Positions 21,955-32,331 are shown, counted from the stretch's first letter. The stretch: DNA of 64,000 bases from Bifidobacterium asteroides (GCF_030758775.1 NZ_CP132384.1:806001-870000); one strand, 5' to 3'. Program-made: numbers and translations. Notes: generated by a model from the letters alone, not told the origin.

Positions 21955-23118
21955 ATGGCACAGGACAATGAGAGCTCGCTGCTCTTCGATCAGCCCGGTC
22001 CCAAGGGCCGGCGCACCATACGAATCGTCAACTGGATAGCCGCTGTTATCTTCGCCATAGTGGTCATCCTGGTGCTGATGAGGCTGCACAACCCTCCGGA
22101 CGGCGAGAACCAGCTGAGCTGGGAGCTCTGGCGTCCGGCCCTGGACTACGAAGCCTGGTCCGACTTCTACCTGCCCGGGCTCTGGCTGACCATCAAGGCC
22201 TCGGTTGTGGCAGTGATAGGCTCGGTCATCTTTGGGTTCGTCTTCGGCATCGGCCGTCTGCTGCCCAACGGGCTGGTAAGGGCGGTCTCGGGCGTTATTG
22301 TGGAGTTCTGCCGGGCCGTCCCGGTGCTGATGATGATGATCTTCTTCTGGCGCTGGTTCGCCTTTGCCGGAGTCAGCCAGGCCTCCTACTGGGCCGTCGT
22401 GCTGGGTCTGATCCTCTACAACGGCTCCGTGGTGGCTGAGCTGATCCGTTCGGGTGTGGGCAACCTGCCCAACGGCCAGCGCGAGGCCTCCCTGGCCCTG
22501 GGGCTGACCAGGACCCAGTCGCTGATGCAGATCGAGGTTCCCCAGGCCGTCTACGCCATGCTGCCGGCGGCTGTTACCCAGCTGGTCGTGGTCCTCAAGG
22601 ACACGGCTCTGGGCTCCATCATCATGTACACGGATCTGCTGCAGGAGTCCCGTCGTCTGGGTTCCATGTACTTCAACATCCTGCAGACCCTGGTGGTGGC
22701 CTCGGTGGTCTACTTCTTCGTCTGCTTCCTGCTGTCCCACTTCGCCCGCTGGCTGCCCAAGAAGATGCAGGAGCGCACTGCCGCTCCCGCCGACTTCGTG
22801 GAGCCGGCCGCGCCCGTGGCCATCATGGATCCCTCCAATGTCAACCAGATAGCCGTGGCCAAGGAGGTGGACGAGGACCGGTACGGCGGCGCGCCGCTGC
22901 AGTACCACGCCCATCACCGTGGATCCAACGCCTCCATCCAGCACTGGAGGAAGACCCGCTACATCCAGGGCTATGACAGGACCCAGCCCGACACGCTGGT
23001 CGATCCGCACAAGGCGAGCCTGGAGATTCCTGACTTCCTCAAGCCTGGACGCGGCGGCCGCTCCGACGGCGATCAGAAGGACGAGGGCAAGAAGCAGGAG
23101 GGCAAAGACCAGGGCTGA
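21955..23118 (+). CDS. gluD: Amino-acid ABC transporter permease with a long hydrophilic C-terminal tail
   Basis: 387-residue permease, over 100 residues longer than usual for the family. Residues 1-265 are a normal HisM/GlnP membrane domain with the EAA-type loop REASLALGLTRTQSLMQIEVPQAV. From about residue 275 the protein is hydrophilic: first Ala/Pro-rich, then His/Arg-rich, ending in a charged Lys/Glu/Asp/Gly stretch. That tail should be cytoplasmic and disordered; its role is unknown. It starts 6 bases after gluC with AGGAGG overlapping the gluC end. Confidence 0.88.
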   Translation: MAQDNESSLLFDQPGPKGRRTIRIVNWIAAVIFAIVVILVLMRLHNPPDGENQLSWELWRPALDYEAWSDFYLPGLWLTIKASVVAVIGSVIFGFVFGIGRLLPNGLVRAVSGVIVEFCRAVPVLMMMIFFWRWFAFAGVSQASYWAVVLGLILYNGSVVAELIRSGVGNLPNGQREASLALGLTRTQSLMQIEVPQAVYAMLPAAVTQLVVVLKDTALGSIIMYTDLLQESRRLGSMYFNILQTLVVASVVYFFVCFLLSHFARWLPKKMQERTAAPADFVEPAAPVAIMDPSNVNQIAVAKEVDEDRYGGAPLQYHAHHRGSNASIQHWRKTRYIQGYDRTQPDTLVDPHKASLEIPDFLKPGRGGRSDGDQKDEGKKQEGKDQG

Positions 23119-23145
23119 CCGGTCCTCAGCTCCCATGATTCCAAG

Positions 23146-23187
23146 CCAGTCTCCGGCCGGACTTGTGTGCCTGGCCGGATAGACTGG
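23146..23187 (+). other. Strong hairpin just upstream of the Ski2-like helicase start
   Basis: CCAGTCT and CCGGCC pair with GGCCGG and AGACTGG (13-bp stem, two-base AT bulge, 14-base loop). It ends 5 bases before the helicase ATG. It could terminate the gluABCD operon, or regulate the helicase as a 5' leader structure. The right arm also contains TAGACT (23180-23185), a -10-like hexamer exactly 7 bases from the ATG. Confidence 0.5.
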
Positions 23188-23192
23188 TGGAC

Positions 23193-25797
23193 ATGGTCCA
23201 AGAACATGCTGATTCCTCAACCGCCTCAACCGACCAGCCCGCCTCACTGGGCGACCTGATCCCCGAGGCGGGAGGCCCCCGCAACCTGACCGAGGATCAG
23301 AATCTACGACCGCTTCTTCTCCTGGGTGGCTTCCCGAGGCATCACCCCCTGGCCGCACCAGGAGGAGGCCGTGCTCTCCCTGGTTTCAGGCGACCATGTG
23401 ATCCTGTCGACCCCGACCGGCTCGGGCAAGTCCATGGTGGCCCTGGCCATGCATTTCATCGCCTTGTGCACCGGGAGGCGCTCCTATTACACGGCCCCCA
23501 TCAAGGCTCTGGTCTCTGAGAAGTTCTTCGACCTGGTCTCGGTCCTGGGCCGCGACCGGGTGGGCATGATCACCGGCGACACCCACATCAACACGGATGC
23601 TCCGGTCATCTGCTGCACGGCCGAGATCCTGGCCAACCAGGCCTTGAGGGAGGGCAGGCACGCCGACATCGGCTGCGTGGCCATGGATGAGTTCCACTAT
23701 TACGGAGACCCGGACCGAGGCTGGGCCTGGCAGGTGCCCCTGCTGACCCTGCCCGATGTGCAGTTCCTGCTCATGTCGGCCACCCTGGGCGACGTGGATC
23801 AGATTGCCCAGGATCTGGAGCGCAAAACCGGGGTGGGTGTGGACATCGTCGCCGATGCCCCCCGGCCGGTGCCTCTGGACTACCGGTATGTGGACACCCC
23901 TCTGCCTAGCACTGTAGAGTCCTTGCTGGCCGATGGGGATTCGCCGGTCTATATCGTTCATTTCTCCCAGGATGCCGCCCTGGAGACGGCCCAGGCCCTG
24001 TCCAGCACAGGGGTCTCCGACCGGGGGCAGCGCGACCGGATCAAGGAGGCCATGGCCGGCACCCGTTTCACCACGGCCTTCGGCAGGATTCTGCAGCGGC
24101 TGCTGCGCACCGGGGTCGGGGTCCACCATGCCGGCATGCTGCCCCGGTACCGGCGCCTGGTGGAGCAGCTGGCCCAGGATGGCCTTCTGCCGGTCATCTG
24201 CGGCACGGACACCCTGGGGGTCGGCATCAACGTGCCCATCCACACCGTCCTGCTGACCGGACTGACCAAGTTCGACGGCTACAAGATGCGCCGTCTGCGG
24301 GCCCGGGAATTCCACCAGATCGCAGGCAGGGCCGGACGCATGGGCTTCGACACCAGCGGACTGGTCGTGGCCGAGGCACCCGAATACGAGATAGAGAACG
24401 CCAGGGCCGTGGCCAAGGCGGGCAACGACCCCAAGAAGCTCAAGCGGATCAAGCGCAAGAAGCCCCAGGAGGGGTTCGTCACCTGGGGCAAGGGGACCTT
24501 CGACAAGCTGATCGAAGCCCGTCCCGAGACTCTGACGCCGCACCTGAAGATCTCCCACGCCATGGTCCTCAACGAGGTCGACCAGGGCGGGGATGCCAGG
24601 AGGCGGGTGGAGGACCTGATCGAGGACTCCCGTCAGACTCCGCAGCAGAAGGAGCATCTGCAGGACCGGGCCGACGAGATCTTCCAGACTCTGACCGACA
24701 CCGGGGTCATCGAGACCGAAAAGAACCCGGACGGCGGCCTGGACTACTTCACGACCGTGGACCTGCCCGAGGACTTCGCCCTGGACCAGCCCCTTTCGCC
24801 CTTCCTGCTGGCCGCCCTGGAGCTGCTGGATCCTGAGGATCCTGATTACGACATGAACCTGCTCTCCATGGTCGAGGCCACCCTGGAGGATCCCCGGCAG
24901 ATACTCAAGGCCCAGCAGCGGCAGGCCCGCGACGCGGCCATCCAGCAGATGAAGGAGGATGGCCTGGAGTACGAGGAACGGATGGAGCGCCTGCAGGAGG
25001 TGACCTGGCCCAAGCCCCTGGAGGAGCTGCTGGGCGAGGCCTTCGACCGCTACCGTCGGGACGTTCCCTGGGCCAACGACTTTGAGATCCATCCCAAGTC
25101 CGTGCTGCGGGACATGATCGAGACGGCCTCGGACTTCAACGGCTACATCGCCCGCTACGGAATATCCCGGTCGGAGGGGACCCTGCTGCGCTATCTGTCC
25201 GATGCCTATCGGGCGCTCAGCAGGACGGTTCCCGAAGAGTTCATGGATGAGCGGCTGGAGGACATCCTGGCCTGGCTGGGACTGATCGTGCGCTCGGTGG
25301 ACTCCAGCCTGGTGGATGAGTGGGAGGCCGCAGGCAGGGGCGAAAGCGGCGAAGTTCCTAGCGGGCTAGATGCCGCCCCGCCCAAGGTGGAGGACCAGGT
25401 GGTGGCTGACCGGCGTGGGCTGACCCTGCTGGTGCGCAACGCCATGTTCCAGCGGGTGGAGCTGGTGGCTGCCGACCGGCCGGAGGCCCTGGCCGACCTG
25501 GATGCAGACTGGGGCTACGGCCTGCGGGCCTGGAGCGATGCACTGGACGACCTCTACGAGGACCATGAGCAGATTCTGACCGATGCCCAGGCCAGGTCCT
25601 CGGACTTCTTCAGCCTGGACGACCGTGATGAGCGAAGGGGCCGCACCTGGCGGGTCCAGCAGATCTTCGACGATGTGGAAGGCGAACGCGACTGGGGCAT
25701 CGCCGGCATTGTGGATCTGGATGCCACCCAGGAGAGCGGTCAGGTGGTCTTCAAGGAGTACCGGGTGGGTCCCATCGAGGAGTTGATGGAGCTTTAG
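23193..25797 (+). CDS. Ski2/HelY-like DEAD/DEAH RNA helicase (DUF3516), one frameshift
   Basis: Superfamily 2 helicase with Walker A STPTGSGKS, a DEFHYYGD motif II, LMSATLGD motif III and HQIAGRAGRMG motif VI, followed by a long C-terminal DUF3516-type region. Such proteins are annotated as RNA helicases; the substrate is unproven. The conserved N-terminus (QPASLGDLIPE...LTEDQ) is in one frame from ATG 23193. After an extra A at about 23301-23302 the reading IYDRFFSWVASRGITPWPHQ continues in another frame. Removing the A gives about 867 residues. The start has only a weak GGTGG. It is convergent with the downstream ABC ATPase gene. Confidence 0.85.
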
Positions 25798-25798
25798 G

Positions 25799-25822
25799 CC
25801 GAGGTCCTTTACAGGACCTTGG
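25799..25822. terminator. Hairpin between convergent helicase and ABC ATPase genes
   Basis: CCGAGGTCCT pairs with AGGACCTTGG (10 bp, one G-U pair) around the loop TTAC. The minus-strand stop codon (25809-25811) lies in the loop. It is placed to act on both converging transcripts, though no U-tract is present. Confidence 0.45.
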
Positions 25823-26624
25823 AGAGGAAGGACTGCAGCCGAGGGCTCTGCGGGTGGCCGAAGATCTGCTCGGGCGTGCCCTCCTCCTCGATGATCCCGG
25901 CATCGGTGAAGATCACCCTGGAGGAGACCTCCCGGGCGAAGGCCATCTCGTGGGTGACCAGAATCATGGTCATGCCGCCCTCGGCCAGGGAGCGGATGAC
26001 TTCAAGCACGTCGCCCACCATTTCCGGATCCAGGGCCGAAGTGGCCTCGTCGAAGAGCATGATGTCCGGGTGCATGGCCAGTGCGCGGGCGATGGCCACA
26101 CGCTGCTGCTGCCCGCCCGACAGGTCCGTGGGCCTTGCGTCCGCCTTCTCCTGAAGCCCTACGGTCTCCAGCAGTTCCAGGGCCTGCTGCCGGGCATCCT
26201 CCTTGGGGGTCTTGTGCAGCATATGGGGGGCCAGCGTGATGTTGTCGGCCACGCTCATGTTGGGGAAGAGGTTGAAGTGCTGGAAGACCATGCCCACGTG
26301 CTCGCGCAGCTTGTCGATGTTGGTCTTTGGATCGGAAATGTCGATCCCATAGACGCTGATGGTGCCCGAAGTGGGCATCTCCAGGGCGTTGATGCAGCGC
26401 AGCAGGGTGGACTTGCCCGCGCCCGAGGGGCCGATGATGGAGATGACCTCGCCCGGCTTGACCTCCATGTCGATCCCCTTGAGGACCTCGGTGTCGCCGT
26501 AGCGCTTGTGCAGGTCGCGGATGGATACGGCCATCTGGGATGTTCCCTGGCTGAGGCGACTTTGGTTCTGACGGATGCGACGGGTCAGTCGTCCGGTGTC
26601 CATGTCCGGGTCCTCGAAGTTCAT
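25809..26624 (-). CDS. Polar amino-acid ABC transporter ATP-binding protein
   Basis: 271-residue GlnQ-type ATPase. It shows Walker [10 protein letters not shown], signature [15 protein letters not shown], Walker [13 protein letters not shown] and the switch His in LVTHEMAFA. The first 30 residues are a variable extension before the ABC domain ([13 protein letters not shown]). Its ATG overlaps the stop of the upstream permease gene as ATGA, with AGGAGG 8 bases upstream, so translation is coupled. It energises the fused binding-protein/permease encoded next to it. Confidence 0.9.
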   Translation of the reverse strand: MNFEDPDMDTGRLTRRIRQNQSRLSQGTSQMAVSIRDLHKRYGDTEVLKGIDMEVKPGEVISIIGPSGAGKSTLLRCINALEMPTSGTISVYGIDISDPKTNIDKLREHVGMVFQHFNLFPNMSVADNITLAPHMLHKTPKEDARQQALELLETVGLQEKADARPTDLSGGQQQRVAIARALAMHPDIMLFDEATSALDPEMVGDVLEVIRSLAEGGMTMILVTHEMAFAREVSSRVIFTDAGIIEEEGTPEQIFGHPQSPRLQSFLSKVL

Positions 26625-28135
26625 CGATGCAGCCTCCTATCGAGCATATTGGCCATCCAGGTCAGGGCGCTGATGGCGACGAAGTAGATGACGCCCACCA
26701 TGAACAGGGTCTCTGTCACGCGGAAGTTGGCCGCGTAGATCTGCTGGGCCTGGTAGAGCAGTTCGCCGAAGCCGATGGCCAGCAGCAGGGAGGAGTCCTT
26801 GAGCATGATGACCAGCTGGTTGATGATGGAGGGCGTGGCGAATCTGACGGCCTGGGGCAGGATGACCCGGCGCAGGGCCATGCGACGTGTCAGGCCCAGG
26901 CTGCGGGCACCCTCCATCTGCCCGACGTCAACCGAGTCGATGGCGCCGCGCACGATCTCCACCAGGTAGGCTCCGGAGTTCAGGGACAGGGTCAGCGCGC
27001 CGGCCAGCCAGATGCTGATGCGGTGGCCGATCAGCTGGGGGACGCCCAGGTAGAAGAAGAAGGCCCAGACCAGGACGGGTGTGCCCCTGAAGATCGCCAC
27101 ATAGATCCGGGCGATCCAGGACAGGATCCGGTTGGGGCTGATCCGCCACAGTCCCAGGATGATGCCGATGGCCAGGGCGATGACGAAGGATATGGCCGTG
27201 ATGGCCAGGGTGTTGCGCAGGCCCAGCATCAGGGAGGGGAAGGCCTGGCGGACCAGCTCGAAGAATCCTGGCCTGGAGGCGGGGGCGCTCTTGCTGGAAT
27301 GGCCGCTGCCCACATAGGCATCGACCAGTTTTTTATAGCTGCCGTCGGCCTTCATCCTGGCCAGACCCTCGTTGAAGGCGGCCACGAACTCCTTGTTCTC
27401 GCCCTTGCGGACGGCCGCCCCGTAGGAGGCGCCAGGCTCCTTCTTGGTCACGGTCTTCAGCCCGTTGCCCTGGGCGATGCCGTAGGCCAGGACTGGGTAG
27501 TCGTCGATGACCGCCTGGGCGTTGCCGGACTTGACCATCTCGTACATGGTGGAGGACTGGTCCACCGCCTTGACGCTAAACCCGTACTGGGCCGCACGCT
27601 GCTTGGCGAAAGCCTCGCCCTCGCTGCCGGTCTTGACGGCCACCACGCTGCCTCGCAGATCCTTGTAGCTGTGGATCTGGTCGTTGTCCTTGGCGATGGC
27701 CATCTGCACGCCGGAGTCGAAATAGGGGTCGGTGAAGTCGTAGACCTGCTTGCGCTGGTCGGTGATGGTCATGCCGGCTATGACCACGTCGGCCTGCTGG
27801 GAGTTCAAGGCCTGCAGGGCGGCGTTGAAGCCCAGGGACTGGATCTGCACCGAGAAGCCCTCGATGTCGGCGATCTTGCGGATCAGATCCATGTCGATGC
27901 CGACCAGCTTGCCGGAGGAGTCGCGGAATTCAAAGGGGGCGAAAGTGGTGTCGGTGGCGACGCGGAAGGTGCGTCCGTGGACCGCCTGCGCGGCGGGGGA
28001 GTCCTGAGCCGCCTGCGCCGGCGTGGCCAGGGGGGCGACGATCAGGGCTGAGAGCCCTAGGACCAAGGCCAACAGGCCGACGGCCCACCTGCCTGGACCC
28101 GATGTCCATCCCTGGCGAACATGCTTGGCGATCAC
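26621..28135 (-). CDS. Fused amino-acid binding protein and ABC permease
   Basis: 504-residue single-chain transporter subunit. A signal-peptide-like N-terminus ending near PAQAAQ precedes a family 3 solute-binding domain (about residues 50-275: [34 protein letters not shown]). A Ser/Pro-rich linker leads to a HisM/GlnP permease domain (about 290-504, EAA-type [23 protein letters not shown]). Such fusions tether the receptor to the membrane and are known in Gram-positive glutamine-type systems. GTG 28135 is chosen because AAGGAG lies 8 bases upstream; the in-frame TTG at 28141 is too close to it. The substrate is probably a polar amino acid, otherwise unassigned. Confidence 0.88.
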   Translation of the reverse strand: MIAKHVRQGWTSGPGRWAVGLLALVLGLSALIVAPLATPAQAAQDSPAAQAVHGRTFRVATDTTFAPFEFRDSSGKLVGIDMDLIRKIADIEGFSVQIQSLGFNAALQALNSQQADVVIAGMTITDQRKQVYDFTDPYFDSGVQMAIAKDNDQIHSYKDLRGSVVAVKTGSEGEAFAKQRAAQYGFSVKAVDQSSTMYEMVKSGNAQAVIDDYPVLAYGIAQGNGLKTVTKKEPGASYGAAVRKGENKEFVAAFNEGLARMKADGSYKKLVDAYVGSGHSSKSAPASRPGFFELVRQAFPSLMLGLRNTLAITAISFVIALAIGIILGLWRISPNRILSWIARIYVAIFRGTPVLVWAFFFYLGVPQLIGHRISIWLAGALTLSLNSGAYLVEIVRGAIDSVDVGQMEGARSLGLTRRMALRRVILPQAVRFATPSIINQLVIMLKDSSLLLAIGFGELLYQAQQIYAANFRVTETLFMVGVIYFVAISALTWMANMLDRRLHR

Positions 28136-28405
28136 TGGCAATTCTCCTTATTGTTCCGACCTGTGCCGGTACCGGTTTCTTCCAGGCGGCAGGCCTTGCT
28201 GCTGCCTATGGCCTTCCTGAAAATATCCAGGCTGATGACCAGTAAACTGTACACATACCGGGTTTCCGGAGCCCAACTACGCGCTGGGCGATACAGCTAT
28301 ATGAGTTCCCAGTCTAGCGCGTTCGTCCTTCTGATTGCGGCAGATGCAGGCTTATGCTGGTGAGGGCGGGGAGCCATAGGGGCCCCGAGGAATGAGGTAT
28401 TGCAG

Positions 28406-29800
28406 ATGGTTGATGATCTCTTCCAGGCGGCGGATCCCCCCGAGGAGCACACCCTGCCTCTGGCGGTCAGGATGCGGCCCAAGAGCCTGGACGAGGTGGT
28501 CGGCCAGGACAAGGTCACGGCTCCTGGAACCCCTTTGGAGCGGCTGGCCCGGTCGGATCCGAACAACCGCCTGACGGCTCCCAGCTCGGTCATTCTTTTC
28601 GGTCCTCCCGGGGTGGGCAAGACCACCCTGGCCTACATCGTCGCCCGACAGTCCGGACGGCATTTCGAGGAGCTTTCGGCCGTCACCTCGGGGGTCAAGG
28701 AGGTGCGGCAGGTCCTCGCCCAGGCTCGGGAGCGGCTGGTCAGCCAGGGCCAGGAGACTGTCCTCTTCATCGATGAGGTCCACCGCTTTTCCAAGTCCCA
28801 GCAGGATGCCCTGCTGCCCAGCGTGGAGAACCGGGATGTGACTTTTATCGCAGCCACCACGGAGAATCCCAGCTTTTCGGTCATTGCGCCCCTGCTTTCC
28901 CGCTCGGTGGTGGTCAAGCTGGAGGCCCTGGACGACCAGGACCTGGCCAAGCTGGTCCGCAGGGCCGTCAAGGACCAGCGGGGGCTCAAGGACCAGGTGC
29001 GGCTGGATGCAGAGGCTCTGGACCAGATCGTGCGCTTTTCCGGGGGCGACGCCCGTCGTGCTCTGACCATTCTGGAGGCTGCGGCCGGGGCCGTCACCGA
29101 GGGCGGGCCTCGTGCCAAGGGGGCGCGCCGGCCCCTGATCAATGCCAAGGTGGTCTCCTCGGTCATGGACGTGGCCGCCGTCCGCTATGACAAGAAGGGC
29201 GACGACCACTATGACGTGGCCTCGGCCTTCATCAAGTCCATGCGGGGTTCCGACGTGGATGCGGCTCTGCACTACCTGGCTCGGATGATCCGGGCAGGCG
29301 AGGACCCGCGTTTCATCGCCCGACGGATCATGATCGCCTCCGCCGAGGAGGTGGGCATGGCCTCTCCGGAGGTGCTGGAGATCACGGTCGCGGCTGCCCA
29401 GGCCGTGGCCATGGTGGGCATGCCGGAGGCCCGGCTGATCCTGGCCGAGGCAGTCATCGCCGTGGCCACTGCGCCCAAGTCCAACGCCTCCTACCTGGCC
29501 ATCAACCAGGCCCTGGAGGATGTGGACGCCGGGCATATCGGCCAGGTTCCCCTGCACCTGCGCAATGCCCCCACCAAGCTGATGAAGGCCTGGGGCAACC
29601 ATGAGGGCTACCAGTATGCCCACGATGCGCCGGATGCGGTGGCGCCCCAGCAGTACATGCCCGACGAACTGGTCGGGCGACGCTACTACCACCCCAATGA
29701 TCGCGGCTATGAGCGTCAGCTGGGTCCACGACTGGAGGCCATCAGGGCCATCCTGGACAGGGCGGCCGGGCCGGGGGGAAACGCCGGGTCTGGGCAATGA
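28406..29800 (+). CDS. rarA: Replication-associated recombination protein RarA (MgsA)
   Basis: 464-residue AAA+ ATPase of the RarA/WRNIP1 family, which acts at stalled replication forks. Walker A GPPGVGKTT, Walker B FIDEVHRFSKSQQDALL and sensor AATTENPSFSV are present, followed by the C-terminal tetramerisation region (YHPNDRGYE near the end). ATG 28406 is chosen because GAGG lies 8 bases upstream; a TTG at 28400 is also in frame. It is divergent from the fused transporter gene, with a 270-base gap that must hold both promoters; no convincing consensus hexamers were found there. Confidence 0.92.
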   Translation: MVDDLFQAADPPEEHTLPLAVRMRPKSLDEVVGQDKVTAPGTPLERLARSDPNNRLTAPSSVILFGPPGVGKTTLAYIVARQSGRHFEELSAVTSGVKEVRQVLAQARERLVSQGQETVLFIDEVHRFSKSQQDALLPSVENRDVTFIAATTENPSFSVIAPLLSRSVVVKLEALDDQDLAKLVRRAVKDQRGLKDQVRLDAEALDQIVRFSGGDARRALTILEAAAGAVTEGGPRAKGARRPLINAKVVSSVMDVAAVRYDKKGDDHYDVASAFIKSMRGSDVDAALHYLARMIRAGEDPRFIARRIMIASAEEVGMASPEVLEITVAAAQAVAMVGMPEARLILAEAVIAVATAPKSNASYLAINQALEDVDAGHIGQVPLHLRNAPTKLMKAWGNHEGYQYAHDAPDAVAPQQYMPDELVGRRYYHPNDRGYERQLGPRLEAIRAILDRAAGPGGNAGSGQ

Positions 29801-29985
29801 CCGTCCAGACTCCTATACTGGGCACCCAATAGACGTTGAGCAGCCACACAATGACCGAAACGCCGCAGGGTCCAGGCCTTCCATATTGACGGTCGCCATG
29901 CTCCCACAAGGAGCCTGTCGTCGTCGGCAGGTCTGGCATGGACGCATGGGGCATGCCTGCCTCATGCACGGGCGCGAGGGTGACG

Positions 29986-31383
29986 ATGTCGACAGCGGTC
30001 ATTGACAATGCAGACATATCCGAACAATCAAAGGGCCTCGGCGTGGCCGAGGACGACCTGGCGGTCCGCGAGATTACCCGGCGAGTAGACAATGCTCGTG
30101 AATCGGCTACTTTTTACAAGATCGTGGCCCTGGTGGCCGCGGGAATGCTCATGGACAGCATCGATGTCTATGTGGGCAGCGCAGTAGCCAGTTCAGCACT
30201 GAGCACCGGGTGGTCCACGGTCGCCCAGAATTCCCTCTTCCTGTCGGCTGGTTTCCTGGGGCTCCTGGTGGGCTCGCTGCTGGCCGGATTCATCGGAGAC
30301 CTGCGAGGGCGCAAGACCGCCTATCAGATCAACCTGCTGCTCTTCGGAGGCTTTACCCTGCTGGGCGCTCTGGCCCCGAACATGGCCGTCCTCTCGGTCT
30401 GCCGCCTGGGGGCCGGCCTGGGTCTTGGCGCCGAAATCGTCACCGGATTCTCCATGGTCAACGAATTCGCTCCCATCAGGCATCGCGGCCGCTGGAGCGC
30501 CATCGTCTCGCTGGTGGCCAACACCGGAGTGCCCCTGGCCATGCTCCTGTGCGCCTGGATCATTCCGCGCTGGTCCTGGCGGCCGCTCTTCGTGGGCATT
30601 GGTCTGGCAGCGGCGTTGATCTGGTACCTGCGGCGTGACATCCCTGAGTCCCCTCGATGGCTGGCCCAGCACGGGCGGATAGACGAGGCCACCCAGGTGG
30701 TCGAGCTTCTGGAGGCCAACAACGCTCAGGGTAATTCAGGCTCCGGTTCTGCCAGTGGCTCCGCCCTTGTTGGGAAGGATGAAGGCACTCAAGCACCTGC
30801 CCAGGCTTCGGGCAGCATTGTCCGCGGCCTGATTGTGGCCACTGTGGCAGTCTCGGCCACCAATGTCTGCTCCTACGCCTTCACCTCCTGGGTGCCCACC
30901 ATCCTGCTCAAGCGGGGCATCAATCTGAGCGGATCCCTGTGGATCAGCACCCTGATGATGCTGGGTGCCCCCCTGGGCTGCCTGATCGGATCCCTGCTCT
31001 TGGACCGGATAGGTCGTAAGCGGATCATCGTCACCGCCTTCCTGCTGACAGCGGTTTTCGGTATGCTCTACGCCGCGCAGACCAGCCAGGTCACGGCCAT
31101 CCTGGTGGGCATCCTGCTCATGGCCAGCCTCTACGTCCTCATGTCTTCAGTGGTGGCCGTCTATGCGCCCGAGCTCTTCCCGACCACGGTCCGCTTCCGT
31201 TGCGTGGGCATTGCCAATGCCGTTGCCAAGCTCTGCAATGTGCTCATGCCCGTGCTGATCGGTGCCATGCTCAGCGTATGGGGGAGCACCTCGATCTTCG
31301 TCACCATCAGCCTGGTTGCCCTGGCCTCCATGCTGGTTGTAGGCCTGATGGGATGGGAGACCTCCGGCCGTTCGGTGGGCTGA
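29986..31383 (+). CDS. MFS transporter (metabolite:H+ symporter type)
   Basis: 465-residue major facilitator with about 12 membrane segments. The first inter-helix loop has the MFS signature GFIGDLRGRKTAY, repeated in the second half as LLDRIGRKRI, and the central loop holds PESPRWLAQHGR as in sugar- and aromatic-acid-porter relatives. A Gly/Ser-rich insert in the central loop (about residues 245-270) is unusual. The substrate cannot be assigned. GAGGG lies 6 bases before ATG 29986, which is preferred over 29938. A MarR regulator gene converges on it from downstream. Confidence 0.85.
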   Translation: MSTAVIDNADISEQSKGLGVAEDDLAVREITRRVDNARESATFYKIVALVAAGMLMDSIDVYVGSAVASSALSTGWSTVAQNSLFLSAGFLGLLVGSLLAGFIGDLRGRKTAYQINLLLFGGFTLLGALAPNMAVLSVCRLGAGLGLGAEIVTGFSMVNEFAPIRHRGRWSAIVSLVANTGVPLAMLLCAWIIPRWSWRPLFVGIGLAAALIWYLRRDIPESPRWLAQHGRIDEATQVVELLEANNAQGNSGSGSASGSALVGKDEGTQAPAQASGSIVRGLIVATVAVSATNVCSYAFTSWVPTILLKRGINLSGSLWISTLMMLGAPLGCLIGSLLLDRIGRKRIIVTAFLLTAVFGMLYAAQTSQVTAILVGILLMASLYVLMSSVVAVYAPELFPTTVRFRCVGIANAVAKLCNVLMPVLIGAMLSVWGSTSIFVTISLVALASMLVVGLMGWETSGRSVG

Positions 31384-31495
31384 TACGGTCCGGCATAAGG
31401 GCGTAAAAAGCCTGAAAAAGCTAGGGGCCTGACACAAACCCAACCGTCCAAGGACGGCGACAGGTTCGGTCGGGTCCCTTCTTCAGTATGAGGGA

Positions 31496-31936
31496 TCAGA
31501 GCTGGTTGGCCAGGAGCCGGTTGTAGACGCAGCGCAACTCGTTCTGCAAGGTCTCAGGGTCGATATCTGGATTCTGTTTGAACAGATCGATCCACCAGTT
31601 GTTGACCGATCTGATTCGCTTGCGCGCTATGCCTGCGCCTGACCTGGTCAGAGCGATGATATTGACCCGGTGATCGGCGGGGTTCTGTTCACGGCTGACC
31701 AGGCCCAGGGCTTTTAAGGCTTTCAGATCCCGGGCCAACAGACTGGGATCTACGCACAGGTCCCGGGCTATCTGGCGCTGGCTGAGGCCTGGATGGTCAT
31801 AGAGGTATACGATCAGATCACCCTGGGTGCCCCGTAAGGTGGAGTCGCCTGTATACCGGCTGGCATCGTTGCGTGCATGCCGGTAGATTCCGGCTATACA
31901 GCTGCTCAGGTTGTGGTAGTGGCTCTTCTTCAACAT
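31496..31936 (-). CDS. MarR family transcriptional regulator
   Basis: 146-residue winged-helix regulator. The recognition region is LSQRQIARDLCVDPSLLARDLKALKALGLVSREQNPADHR, shown here only by its ends: it spans about residues 51-90, with the wing DHRVNIIALT following. Dimerisation helices flank it. MarR proteins usually repress a neighbouring transporter or enzyme and are relieved by small aromatic ligands. The nearest transporter is the convergent MFS gene, so control of that gene would act at a distance. A GGTTAACC palindrome at 31986-31993, 50 bases upstream of its own start, is a possible autoregulatory operator. Confidence 0.8.
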   Translation of the reverse strand: MLKKSHYHNLSSCIAGIYRHARNDASRYTGDSTLRGTQGDLIVYLYDHPGLSQRQIARDLCVDPSLLARDLKALKALGLVSREQNPADHRVNIIALTRSGAGIARKRIRSVNNWWIDLFKQNPDIDPETLQNELRCVYNRLLANQL

Positions 31937-32331
31937 CGCTGCTGCCCCCTAGCTGGTAAGGAAGATCGAAGAGTTCTGCGGGCATGGTTAACCCAATGAC
32001 CGCATGGACCCCTTCTGCGCCGTTCCCCTTCCAGGCCTATTTCCGGCAACTCCCTAGCCTCGGCCCAGCACGGACGACGCATTTTTCATCATATCAATAC
32101 CGTCGACACCATGGGGATGATCCACAATCAGGACATGGATCAGGCAGGCCATACAGGGCTTTCCCGCCTTCATCCGGCTCCTGGACCGAGGTGAATTGCC
32201 TGCTTGTGCGGCCAAGTGGAGCTAAGCATCCGACGAGGCAGGGTCGGCCAAGGTCGGGGACTATCACCGTCATTGCTCCACGGTATGCTAAGATGTTCGC
32301 TTTTTAGCGCTGATATCTGGAAAGGACTGGC
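31937..32331. other. Intergenic region between MarR and HAD genes
   Basis: About 395 bases with no supported gene. It must hold the divergent promoters of the MarR and HAD genes. The only local features noted are the GGTTAACC palindrome at 31986-31993 and a GAAAGGA ribosome-binding site just before 32332. A 107-codon open frame inside it has no recognisable protein features. Confidence 0.6.

Noticed and set aside
21274-23358. 694-codon minus-strand frame over gluC-gluD
   Set aside because: It is antisense to two intact permeases and rich in His/Gln/Gly, typical of shadow frames.
31984-32307. 107-codon frame upstream of the HAD gene
   Set aside because: No ribosome site, no recognisable motif, and it lies where the promoter is needed.
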